Made by a program: the position numbers and the translations under genes. DNA of 64,000 bases from Variovorax paradoxus (GTDB lineage: Bacteria; Pseudomonadota; Gammaproteobacteria; Burkholderiales; Burkholderiaceae_C). The notes beneath the pieces are model-generated. The model was not told where the DNA came from. It was given only the letters and a program-made list of their open reading frames with translations, and made no database searches. The first letter of the stretch is position 1. Each line of letters begins with the position of its first letter. Of the stretch, positions 54,382 through 64,000 are shown piece after piece. The stretch is taken from NCBI RefSeq assembly GCF_030811855.1, contig NZ_JAUSRN010000002.1, forward strand, positions 558,001 to 622,000, read 5' to 3'.

Positions 54382-54480
54382 GCTCGCCCCCCAGGCTGCG
54401 CGCACTTCGTGTCGCTTCTCCCTCCCCCTACCGGGGGCAACACAGAGGCCCGGCAAAGCCGGTTCCTCGGTGTTTCTGGC
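54382..54480. repeat. Intergenic palindromic repeat element
   Basis: About 100 bases of C-rich then palindromic DNA with no coding look. CCCCC-TA-CCGGGGG forms one hairpin at about 54423-54437. AACAC-(A)GAGG-CCCGGC, loop AAA, GCCGG-TTCCTC-GTGTT forms a longer imperfect hairpin at 54439-54474. From memory, similar elements recur between genes in Comamonadaceae genomes; no second copy is seen in this window. Confidence 0.5.
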
Positions 54481-54515
54481 TTGGATAATGCAAGTCTCAT
54501 TTCAGGAGACTCTCA

Positions 54516-55274
54516 ATGCAGATCGACGGCAAGGTTTTTATCGTGACCGGTGGCGCTTCGGGCCTTGGCGAAGGCACGGCGCGCATGTTGGCGGCGAATG
54601 GCGGCAAGGTGGTCGTGGCCGACATGCAGGCTGAAAAGGGCGAAGCCGTCGCCCAGGGCATCGGCGGCGTGTTCGTCAAGTGCGACGTGAGCCAGGAGGC
54701 CGATGGCCAGACGGCGGTTGCCGCGGCGCAGAAGCTCGGCAAGCTGGTGGGCCTGGTCAATTGCGCGGGCATCGCCCCGGCCGAGAAAACCGTCGGCAAG
54801 AACGGCGCGCACGCGCTGGCGGTGTTCAGCAAGACCGTTACGGTCAACCTGATCGGCAGCTTCAACATGATCCGCCTCGCGGCCGAGGCCATGAGCAAGA
54901 ACGAGCCCGAAGCCACCGGCGAGCGCGGCGTGCTGATCTCGACCGCCTCGGTGGCGGCCTACGACGGCCAGATGGGTCAGGCGGCCTACAGCGCTTCCAA
55001 GGGCGGCGTGGTCGGCATGACGCTGCCCATCGCGCGCGACCTGGCCCGCAACGGCATACGCAACATGACCATCGCCCCCGGCATCTTCGGCACGCCCATG
55101 CTCTTTGGCATGCCGCAGGAAGTGCAGGACGCATTGGCCGCCAGCGTGCCCTTCCCCTCCCGCCTGGGCACGCCCGAGGACTATGCCAAGCTCGCGAAGC
55201 ACATCATCGAGAACGACATGCTCAACGGGGAGGTGATTCGTCTCGACGGAGCGATTCGACTTCCGCCCCGGTAA
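54516..55274 (+). CDS. Short-chain dehydrogenase, 3-hydroxyacyl-CoA dehydrogenase (HSD10-like)
   Basis: A 252-residue SDR. The cofactor motif is [20 protein letters not shown] (residues 11-30) with Asp at about 36 after the second strand, favouring NAD. The NAG motif is [11 protein letters not shown], and the active site has Ser in [10 protein letters not shown] plus YSASKGG (Tyr/Lys). The sequence resembles mammalian HSD10/type-II 3-hydroxyacyl-CoA dehydrogenase, acting in beta-oxidation of short or branched acyl-CoA. The ATG has AGGAGA upstream. Its 3' end overlaps the convergent YihY gene by 53 bases. Confidence 0.93.
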   Translation: MQIDGKVFIVTGGASGLGEGTARMLAANGGKVVVADMQAEKGEAVAQGIGGVFVKCDVSQEADGQTAVAAAQKLGKLVGLVNCAGIAPAEKTVGKNGAHALAVFSKTVTVNLIGSFNMIRLAAEAMSKNEPEATGERGVLISTASVAAYDGQMGQAAYSASKGGVVGMTLPIARDLARNGIRNMTIAPGIFGTPMLFGMPQEVQDALAASVPFPSRLGTPEDYAKLAKHIIENDMLNGEVIRLDGAIRLPPR

Positions 55275-56166
55275 TCGGCGGAACCGCCGTGCTGCCGGTG
55301 CGGTCCAGGCGCTCGTACTGGGCGATGACCTGGGCGCCCAGCAGCACGAGCGTGGCGGCAATCTCCAGACTCAGCAGCACCACGATGGCCGTTGTGAGCG
55401 AGCCGTAGACCACGTTGACCTGCGAAAGCGTCGAGAAGTACCAGATCAGCACATGCCGCGTGCCCTCCCATAGGAGCGCGGCCGTCGCGCCGCCGAGCAG
55501 CGCGTGGCGCAGCGACATGCGGCCCGCCGGCATCACGAGGTAGAGCGAGGTCAGCATGAAAATCTCGCCGCCGAGCCCCAGCAGGTAGAGCAGCATCCCC
55601 GACACACCCGACAGCGACCAGTCGCGCCCGAACAGGTCGACGCTTTCCTGCCCGACCAGCTGCAGTGCGCCCGACACCAGCGTCATCAGCACCAGGCCCA
55701 CGCACAGGAACAGGATGTACAGGTACGGCATGACGGCGGAAACCAGAAAATGCCGCCGGTGGTCGGCCTTGCGGTGGTGAAAGATCACCGCCATGGCGCT
55801 TTCGAGCACGCTGAAGGCCAGCGAGCTGAAGAAAATCATTGTCACCAGCAGTACGGGGCCCATCACGTCGCGATGGTCGAGAAAGTTCGACAGCTCCGTG
55901 ACAATCGCCTTCGACTGGCCCGGCAGCAGCCATTCCAGATACCTGCCGATGGTGCGCAGCAGTTCGGCCTGCTCGATCAGGTGCGACATCGCAATGACGC
56001 TCACGATCAAAAGCGGCACGATGGACAGCAGCGCGTAGTAGGCCACCGCGCCCGCGAGCAGCAGGCCCTGGTTGGCGCGGAAGGCCTTGAGTGCATCCCA
56101 GACAAAATTCAAGGGATGGCGCAGCAACAGCGGTGCGGCGTGGTGCAATGGTTTGGGCGTCGTCAT
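55222..56166 (-). CDS. YihY/virulence-factor-BrkB family inner-membrane protein
   Basis: A 314-residue protein with about six membrane segments and the YihY/UPF0761 features [45 protein letters not shown], and [31 protein letters not shown]. Function is unknown; older annotations as RNase BN or as a virulence factor are not reliable. The ATG at 56166 is favoured over 56184. The C-terminal 17 residues lie inside the end of the SDR gene on the other strand. It is divergent from dnaG with 83 bases between starts. Confidence 0.9.
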   Translation of the reverse strand: MTTPKPLHHAAPLLLRHPLNFVWDALKAFRANQGLLLAGAVAYYALLSIVPLLIVSVIAMSHLIEQAELLRTIGRYLEWLLPGQSKAIVTELSNFLDHRDVMGPVLLVTMIFFSSLAFSVLESAMAVIFHHRKADHRRHFLVSAVMPYLYILFLCVGLVLMTLVSGALQLVGQESVDLFGRDWSLSGVSGMLLYLLGLGGEIFMLTSLYLVMPAGRMSLRHALLGGATAALLWEGTRHVLIWYFSTLSQVNVVYGSLTTAIVVLLSLEIAATLVLLGAQVIAQYERLDRTGSTAVPPITGAEVESLRRDESPPR

Positions 56167-56249
56167 CCGTGGACTCCGGGTCACTCCGAGTATGGCGCCC
56201 GCGCGCGGGCGTTCGGCCGCTTGCGTATGATTTGCCGCTCTTCGCCTAC

Positions 56250-58226
56250 ATGACCATCCCCGCCTCTTTCATCCAGGAACTCATCGCCCGCGCCGATGTG
56301 GTGGAAATCGTCGGGCGTTACGTGCAGCTCAAGAAGGCCGGCGCCAATTTCATGGGGCTGTGCCCGTTCCATGGCGAAAAATCGCCCTCTTTCTCGGTCA
56401 GCCCGACCAAGCAGTTCTATCACTGCTTCGGCTGCGGTGTGCATGGCAACGCCATCGGCTTTCTCATGGAGCACGCCGGCATGGGTTTTGTCGAGGCGGT
56501 GCACGACCTCGCCGGCCAATACGGCCTGCAGGTGCCCGAAGACGATGCCTCCCCCGCCGAACGTGCGCGCGCAGCGAACCAGCGCCAGAAGCAGGCCACG
56601 CTGACCGACGTGCTCGAAAAAGCCGGCGAGGCCTACCGCAAGGCCTTGCGGCAGGCGCCAGGCGCCATCGAATACCTGAAGGGCCGGGGTGTCTCCGGCG
56701 AAGTGGCCAAACAGTTCGGCATCGGCTATGCGCCCGCGGGCTGGCGCACCCTGGCCAGCGTGTTTCCCGACTACGACGACCCCTTGCTCGCCGAAAGCGG
56801 GCTGGTGATCGTCAACACCGAGGACGGCGCCGAAGACGCCAAGCGTTACGACCGCTTCCGCGACCGCGTGATGTTCCCGATCCGCAACGTGAAGGGCGAA
56901 TGCATCGGCTTCGGCGGCCGGGTGCTCGGCGACGAAAAGCCCAAATACCTCAATTCGCCCGAAACCCCGGTGTTCAGCAAGGGCCGGGAACTCTACGGCC
57001 TGTACGAGGCGCGCGCCGCCTTCCGCGAGCGCGGCTATGCGCTGGTGACCGAGGGCTACATGGACGTGGTGGCGCTGGCCCAGCTCGGGTTCCCGAACGC
57101 GGTGGCCACCTTAGGCACGGCCTGTACCACCGAGCACGTGCAAAAGCTCTTCCGCTTCACCGAGTCGGTGGTGTTCAGCTTTGACGGCGATGCGGCCGGC
57201 CGGCGCGCCGCGCGCAAGGCTCTCGATGGCGCCCTGCCCTATGCCACCGACGTGCGCAGCATCAAGTTCTTGTTCCTGCCGGCCGAGCACGACCCCGACA
57301 GCTTCATCCGCGAATTCGGCGCCGACGCTTTCGCCCGCTTCGTGCAGGAAGCCACCCCGCTCTCGCGCTTCATGATCGAGGCCGCGCGCGAAGGCTGCGA
57401 CCTCACCGCCGCCGAAGGCCGCGCCCACATGAGCAGCAATGCCCGGCCGCTCTGGAGCGCCATGCCCGACGGCGCGCTCAAGCGGCAGATGCTGAGCGAG
57501 ATCGCCACGCTGGTGCAGCTCGACGCGGCCGCCTTGTCGGAGCTCTGGGCCGCCACGCCCGGCCCGCGCAAGGCCGCAGCGGCGCCTTCGCCGCGCCATG
57601 GCAATGAGCCGGGCGACCCGTTCGACTACTCCGACATGCCGCCGCCGTCGGAATACGAACAGCCGCGCTACGAAAACGATAGCAAGCCACGGGGCAAGTT
57701 CACCAAAGGCAAGCGCTGGGGCGGCAAGTTCGAGGCGCCCATCGAGCCGCTGCGCGGTCGTGGCAAGCCGCCGAGCCGGCCCGACGTGGCGGTGCGGCTC
57801 CTGCTGTCCAACATGGCGCAGTGGGACGCCCTGTCGCACGAGCTTCACGTCATGTTATGCGACCTGCCCGGTGCGCACGGGGCGCTTTTTACCTGGCTCG
57901 ACAGCCAACTGCACGAGCATGGCGTGCAGCCCTGGGCGGCGCTGCGCGAAGGCATGCGCGGGCTCGATTTCGAACCGCTGGCGGAGCGCCTCATGGCTGT
58001 CTCGGAGAGCGCCCCGCCCGCCGAAGGCGAGGAAGCGCAGCATCTGAGCGACGCCGCCAAGGAGCTTTCGAGCGTGCTCGACTTCATGCTCGATGACCTC
58101 CTCAAGGCTCAGCAGAGCGAGGCCATAGCCGCCGTGGGCTCGGACCCCAAGGCCCTGGAGCGCTACAAGGCGCTGGAGGCGCGAAGACTCGAATTGCGCG
58201 CCCGCCTCAAGTCGTCAGGGTCATAA
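56250..58226 (+). CDS. dnaG: DNA primase
   Basis: The 658-residue RNA-primer synthase of the replisome. The N-terminal zinc-binding domain CHC2 motif has Cys38, His41, Cys59 and Cys62 (LCPFHGEK, then HCFGCG). The TOPRIM catalytic core includes LVTEGYMDVVALAQ and FSFDGDAAGRRAA with the acidic triad. The DnaB-binding C-terminal domain starts after an acidic low-complexity linker at about 440-520. The length is longer than in E. coli (581) because of this linker. It precedes rpoD by 338 bases, part of a dnaG-rpoD macromolecular-synthesis arrangement; rpsU is not here. Confidence 0.97.
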   Translation: MTIPASFIQELIARADVVEIVGRYVQLKKAGANFMGLCPFHGEKSPSFSVSPTKQFYHCFGCGVHGNAIGFLMEHAGMGFVEAVHDLAGQYGLQVPEDDASPAERARAANQRQKQATLTDVLEKAGEAYRKALRQAPGAIEYLKGRGVSGEVAKQFGIGYAPAGWRTLASVFPDYDDPLLAESGLVIVNTEDGAEDAKRYDRFRDRVMFPIRNVKGECIGFGGRVLGDEKPKYLNSPETPVFSKGRELYGLYEARAAFRERGYALVTEGYMDVVALAQLGFPNAVATLGTACTTEHVQKLFRFTESVVFSFDGDAAGRRAARKALDGALPYATDVRSIKFLFLPAEHDPDSFIREFGADAFARFVQEATPLSRFMIEAAREGCDLTAAEGRAHMSSNARPLWSAMPDGALKRQMLSEIATLVQLDAAALSELWAATPGPRKAAAAPSPRHGNEPGDPFDYSDMPPPSEYEQPRYENDSKPRGKFTKGKRWGGKFEAPIEPLRGRGKPPSRPDVAVRLLLSNMAQWDALSHELHVMLCDLPGAHGALFTWLDSQLHEHGVQPWAALREGMRGLDFEPLAERLMAVSESAPPAEGEEAQHLSDAAKELSSVLDFMLDDLLKAQQSEAIAAVGSDPKALERYKALEARRLELRARLKSSGS

Positions 58227-58564
58227 AACTGCTTGAAATTTGCGCAGTAGGCTATAATGTAAGGCTTCGCAACTGGCGAAATTAGGCAAGAGCGACAGCA
58301 GCACCTCCGGGCCGACCCCTAGCGCAACGCACTCCAACGGAAAACATCCGACGGAAAGGGTCACTTACCGCAAGGACTGCACACCAAATGTTCGCCCGAC
58401 ATCTTGCCTGACGAGGAATTTTCTTCCTCTTTCCCAATTGTTTTGTCCGTGCCTGTGCGCGGGCTTTGAGTATTGCCCGTGCCTGTGCGCGGGCTGTGGT
58501 GGCGCTGCCTATGTGGCGGTGCGCCTGTGATTTCGCTTGGTCCATCTTGCTGTAACGAGGTCGT
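58227..58564 (+). other. dnaG-rpoD intergenic leader (338 bases)
   Basis: No gene is seen in this gap. It holds a sigma70-type promoter near 58232-58258 and a GAGGAA/TTCCTC hairpin at 58413-58429. There is also a 19-base direct repeat, with copies at 58447-58465 and 58477-58495; each copy can fold through CCG and CGGG arms. If transcription starts near the promoter, rpoD has an untranslated leader of about 300 bases. Confidence 0.6.
58232..58258 (+). promoter_or_regulatory. rpoD: Candidate rpoD promoter
   Basis: A perfect TATAAT (58253-58258) preceded by CTTGAA at 58232-58237 (15-base gap) or TTGAAA at 58233-58238 (14-base gap). The spacing is short of the ideal 17, which makes the -35 assignment uncertain. 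Confidence 0.5.
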
Positions 58565-60919
<2,355 letters not shown>

Positions 60920-60951
60920 GCCGGTCTCCGGTATTTCTCTCTGACGAGGAG

Positions 60952-60976
60952 GCGCCCGCAAGGGCGCTTTCTTTTT
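60952..60976 (+). terminator. Terminator after rpoD
   Basis: GCGCCC and GGGCGC pair around GCAA, followed by TTTCTTTTT. Confidence 0.85.
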
Positions 60977-61010
60977 GGCCCCTACCGATAAGAAAAATGG
61001 AGCAACTCCC

Positions 61011-62246
61011 ATGAATCCCGATGCAGCCAAGCTCTGGCAAGCCCCGCGCTGGGCGCTTGCCGTGCTGCTCGCCGTGCTAGGCATGCTCGGTCCCTTTTCC
61101 ATCGACACCTACATTCCGGCCTTCTCGGGCATTGCGCGCTCCATCGGCGCCACGCCGGCCGAAATGCAGCAAACGCTTTCGGCCTACCTCTTCGGCTTTG
61201 CGTTCATGAACCTGTTCCATGGCGCACTGTCGGACAGCTTCGGACGCCGGCCCGTGGTGCTGTGGGGACTGGCGGTGTTCACGCTGGCCTCGCTGGGCTG
61301 CGCGCTGTCGCAGAACATTGCGCAGCTGGTGCTGTTCCGTGGGCTGCAGGGCCTCTCGACCGGCGCGGGCATCGTGGTCTCGCGCGCCGTGATCCGCGAC
61401 ATGTTCCCGCCCGCCGATGCGCAGCGCGTGATGAGCCAGGTGACCATCTACTTCGGCGTCGCGCCGGCCATTGCGCCGATCGTCGGCGGTTTTCTTTTCG
61501 TGCATGCCGGATGGCACGCCATCTTCTGGTTCCTGGTCGCAGTCGGCGTGATCCTGTTCGTGGCCAACTACAAGCTGCTGCCCGAAACGCTGCACCAGAG
61601 CCAGCGCCAGCCGTTCCAGGTGCGGCACCTGATGCGCGGCTACTGGGACCTCTGCTCCGACCCGCGCTTTCTGCTGCTCGCGTTTGCAAGCGGTGTTCCG
61701 TTCAACGGCATGTTCCTCTACGTGCTGGCCGCGCCCGCCTTCCTCGGCGACCACCTCGCGCTGGCGCCAACCCAGTTCTTCTGGTTCTTCCTGCTGACCA
61801 TCGGCGGCATCATGTCGGGCGCATGGGCCAGCGGCCGCATGGCTGGCAAGGTGGCGCCCAAGCGGCAGATCCGCGACGGCTTTCTGATCATGCTGGTGAC
61901 TTCGCTCGTCAACGTGGTGGCCAACTCGCTCTTCACCGCGCACGCCGCGTGGGCGCTGTGGCCGCTGGCTGTGTTCGCCTTCGGCTGGGCGCTGATGGTG
62001 CCGGTCGTGACCCTGCTGGTGCTCGATCTTCATCCCGAACGGCGGGGCATGGCCTCTTCGCTGCAGGCGGTGATCGGCTCCACCGCCAACGGCGTGGTGG
62101 CTGGTGTAGTGGCACCGCTGGTCATGCATTCGACGCTGGCACTGGCGCTCACCTCCACGCTGATGCTGGGCATCGGCCTGGTCGCTTGGGTCTGGTTGCA
62201 TGGGCAGTGGCCCGAAATCGGCCGCCGGGTCGCTGCGGAGGTCTGA
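61011..62246 (+). CDS. Bcr/CflA-family multidrug efflux MFS transporter
   Basis: A 411-residue 12-helix major-facilitator protein of the Bcr/CflA type. The substrate/proton helix LLAVLGMLGPFSIDTYIPAFSGIA with its acidic residue, LFGFAFMNLFHGALSDSFGRRPVV and the following loop are characteristic. It exports small drugs or amino-acid-like compounds with proton exchange; the substrate is unknown. The ATG at 61011 has a purine stretch AATGGAGC upstream. It ends 4 bases before the HPP-CBS gene, so both are co-transcribed. Confidence 0.92.
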   Translation: MNPDAAKLWQAPRWALAVLLAVLGMLGPFSIDTYIPAFSGIARSIGATPAEMQQTLSAYLFGFAFMNLFHGALSDSFGRRPVVLWGLAVFTLASLGCALSQNIAQLVLFRGLQGLSTGAGIVVSRAVIRDMFPPADAQRVMSQVTIYFGVAPAIAPIVGGFLFVHAGWHAIFWFLVAVGVILFVANYKLLPETLHQSQRQPFQVRHLMRGYWDLCSDPRFLLLAFASGVPFNGMFLYVLAAPAFLGDHLALAPTQFFWFFLLTIGGIMSGAWASGRMAGKVAPKRQIRDGFLIMLVTSLVNVVANSLFTAHAAWALWPLAVFAFGWALMVPVVTLLVLDLHPERRGMASSLQAVIGSTANGVVAGVVAPLVMHSTLALALTSTLMLGIGLVAWVWLHGQWPEIGRRVAAEV

Positions 62247-62250
62247 CGCC

Positions 62251-63381
62251 ATGCCACAGCTTCCTGCCTTGTTAACGCATGCGCGTGCCTGGCTGCCGGG
62301 CCGCAACACCGTCGATGCGCGCGAGCGCATGCGTGCCGTGGCCGGCGCGGCCATCGGCCTTTTGATCACCGCGCTGCTGTGCCGCTGGATGGCGGAAGCG
62401 GTGGACGTCAGCATCTGGCTCATTGCGCCGATGGGCGCGAGCGCTGTGCTGGTGTTTGCCGTGCCTGCGAGTCCACTGGCACAGCCCTGGTCGGTCATCG
62501 TCGGCAACACGCTGTCCACCGTGGTGGGCATCGCCTGCGTCCGCTGGATACCCGATCCGGCCTGGGCCGCGGCCGTCGCTGTGGGCGCGGCCATCGGGTT
62601 GATGTTCGCCAGTCGCAGCCTGCATCCGCCGGGCGGGGCCGCGGCACTGCTCGCGGTGCTCACGCACACCGACCACTTCTCGGCGGCGCTGTTCCCCACC
62701 TTTACCAATTCGCTCTTGCTGGTGCTGGCGGGCGTGGCCTACAACACCTTCACGGGCAGGCGCTATCCCCACGTGCAGGTGGTGCGGCCGCCCTCGGCCG
62801 ATGCGCGTTTCAGCCAGGCCGACATCGATGCGGTGCTGGCCCGCTACAACCAGGTGCTGGACATCAGCCGCGACGACCTCGAGTCGCTGATCCAGCAGAC
62901 CGAGCTGGAGTCTTACAAGCGCCGGCTCGGCACGCTGCACTGCGGCGACATCATGTCGCGCGACCCGGTGTCGGTGGAGTTCGGCACGCCGCTGCAGGAG
63001 GCCTGGATGCTGATGACCCAGCGCCGCATCAAGGCGCTGCCGGTCACCGACCGCACGCGCCGCGTGGTCGGCATCGTGACCCAGGCCGACTTCTTTCGCC
63101 TGCTCGACCTTGAGCACCACGAAGGCATTGCCGGAAAGCTGCGCGATCTGATCCGCGCCACGCGCACCGTCGTCTCGAACAAGCCCGAGGTGGTCGGACA
63201 GATCATGACGCGCCAGGTGCGCGTGGCCAGCGCCGAGCGGCCCGTGGTCGACCTGGTGCCGCTTTTCTCGGAAGGCGGGCACCACCACATTCCGATCATC
63301 GACGGCGAGCGGCGCCTCGTCGGAATGATCACGCAATCGGACTTCGTGCGTGCGCTCTATCGCGCGGTGGGACCGGCGTAA
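62251..63381 (+). CDS. HPP-family membrane protein with two CBS domains
   Basis: A 376-residue fusion. An N-terminal HPP domain has four transmembrane segments (about 25-170), with the family motif SRSLHPPGGAAALLAVL at about 130-146. A cytoplasmic part with two CBS domains (about 230-280 and 310-375) follows, including VTDRTRRVVGIVTQADFF and IIDGERRLVGMITQSDFVRAL. CBS pairs bind adenine nucleotides; HPP proteins have been linked to nitrite transport in plastids. The start ATG follows the Bcr stop by 4 bases. The combination suggests a nucleotide-gated transporter or channel, which is an inference. Confidence 0.9.
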   Translation: MPQLPALLTHARAWLPGRNTVDARERMRAVAGAAIGLLITALLCRWMAEAVDVSIWLIAPMGASAVLVFAVPASPLAQPWSVIVGNTLSTVVGIACVRWIPDPAWAAAVAVGAAIGLMFASRSLHPPGGAAALLAVLTHTDHFSAALFPTFTNSLLLVLAGVAYNTFTGRRYPHVQVVRPPSADARFSQADIDAVLARYNQVLDISRDDLESLIQQTELESYKRRLGTLHCGDIMSRDPVSVEFGTPLQEAWMLMTQRRIKALPVTDRTRRVVGIVTQADFFRLLDLEHHEGIAGKLRDLIRATRTVVSNKPEVVGQIMTRQVRVASAERPVVDLVPLFSEGGHHHIPIIDGERRLVGMITQSDFVRALYRAVGPA

Positions 63382-63399
63382 GGGAACAAGGCTCAGAGC

Positions 63400-63999
63400 C
63401 TACTCGAGCACGACGTTGGCCTTCTTCACCAGCGCCGCATAGCGCGCCGCTTCACTGCGGAAGTAGCTCGCGGCCTGCTCGGGCGAAGTCGGCTTGATGA
63501 CGTTGCCTTGCTTGTCCATGGCGTCGCGCACCTCGGCGCTCGTGAACGCTGCGGCCACGGCATCATGTACGCGCTGGATGTCGGCGGCCTGCATCTTCGG
63601 CGGGCCGATGACCGCGAACCAGCCTTCGACCACGTAGTTGGGGAGGCCCTGCTCCGCGATGGTCGGAATCTCGGGCGCGGCCGGCGAGCGCGTGGGGCCG
63701 CACAGGCCGATGGCGCGCAGCGCGCCGCTCTTGAGGTGCGGCTGCACCGCGGGGAGCGCCACCACGCCCATCTCGACCTGACCCGCGATCATGTCGGTGA
63801 CCATCGGGCCCGTGCCCTTGTAGGGAATGTGCCGCGCCTTCACGCCGGCCTCGTCCATGAACATTTCGCCGGCCAGGTGAATGATGGTGCCGTTGCCCGA
63901 CGAGGCGTAGTTGTAGCCCTCGGGCTTGGCGCGCAGCAGCGCCACCAGCTCCCTCACGTTCTTGGCGGGCAGCTTCGGATTGACCACCAGCACCAGCGG
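63400..63999 (-). CDS. Bug-family (TctC-type) tripartite tricarboxylate transporter receptor, partial
   Basis: Partial: the protein continues past the window end, so the N-terminus, signal peptide and about the first third are missing. The visible 199 residues match periplasmic Bug receptors: PLVLVVNPKLPAKNVRELVALLRA, NYASSGNGTIIHLAGEMF, YKGTGPMVTDMIAGQVEMG, GALRAIGLCGPTRSPAAPEIPTIAEQG and the C-terminal ARYAALVKKANVVLE. These bind small carboxylates for TctAB transporters; many have no adjacent transporter. It converges on the HPP-CBS gene with 18 bases between the stops. Confidence 0.92.
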   Translation of the reverse strand, partial: PLVLVVNPKLPAKNVRELVALLRAKPEGYNYASSGNGTIIHLAGEMFMDEAGVKARHIPYKGTGPMVTDMIAGQVEMGVVALPAVQPHLKSGALRAIGLCGPTRSPAAPEIPTIAEQGLPNYVVEGWFAVIGPPKMQAADIQRVHDAVAAAFTSAEVRDAMDKQGNVIKPTSPEQAASYFRSEAARYAALVKKANVVLE

Positions 64000-64000
64000 C

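Overview
The window looks like a chromosomal segment of a high-GC betaproteobacterium of the order Burkholderiales, most likely family Comamonadaceae and Variovorax-like. This rests on several features. The order rpsF-priB-rpsR-rplI is present. EF-P has arginine at position 32 and sits beside earP. There is a short H-NS-type protein, a phasin with a CTGC-N3-GCAG operator, and a Bug-type solute receptor. Genus assignment is an inference from gene content. I see no prophage, insertion sequence, integron, CRISPR array or rRNA. Most of the window is core chromosome with an iron/oxidative-stress block in the first third.

Region by region: 1-2.8 kb carries the end of a PhoH-family ATPase and a four-gene run (VOC, EVE, GyrI-like, WYL regulator). 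2.8-5.9 kb holds dnaB and, on the same strand, rpsF-priB-rpsR-rplI; two DnaA-box-like sequences precede dnaB. 6-10.2 kb has a hypothetical gene and the divergent pair ppsA/ppsR. 10.2-13.1 kb has ahpF, ahpC and bfr, with a nearly complete OxyR operator between ahpC and bfr. 13.1-20.7 kb is an iron block: cytochrome b561, PepSY protein, PiuC-type hydroxylase, catecholate-type TonB receptor, bfd, tonB-exbB-exbD, hemP and a GlcG/HbpS protein. Fur-like operators lie at the receptor/bfd divergence and before hemP.

20.8-28.4 kb contains a Bax-inhibitor-1 protein, rlmD, the stress cluster surE-pcm-nlpD-rpoS, a quinone oxidoreductase, an H-NS-like protein and tRNA-His. 28.5-33.1 kb has small stress and unknown genes, a histidine phosphatase, ppiD, tRNA-Val and HU. 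33.3-36.3 kb is a small catabolic locus: a LysR regulator divergent from a haloacetate-dehalogenase-like hydrolase that is translationally coupled to a tartrate/D-malate dehydrogenase. 36.3-39.8 kb is uvrC-pgsA-EamA. 39.9-43.3 kb has a secreted M20 peptidase and earP-efp. 43.3-56.2 kb mixes metabolic and envelope genes: crotonase, LOG protein, a five-gene minus-strand run pncB-nhaD-like-hydroxyacid dehydrogenase-rmuC-MFS, CsbD, a cysteine-repeat periplasmic protein, thioesterase/deacetylase, phasin, SDR and YihY. 56.2-61 kb is dnaG-rpoD with a 338-base leader. The end carries a Bcr/CflA exporter, an HPP-CBS membrane protein and a partial Bug receptor.

The strongest new observations are regulatory: the OxyR operator (12473-12509), the PhaR-type operators flanking the phasin promoter, the DnaA boxes before dnaB, and the Fur-like palindrome inside the bfd promoter. 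Also notable are a two-repeat CX10C periplasmic protein, a 24-residue candidate membrane peptide beside bfd, and an intergenic palindromic repeat resembling dispersed elements of this family. I did not find a convincing undescribed multi-gene defence or mobile system.
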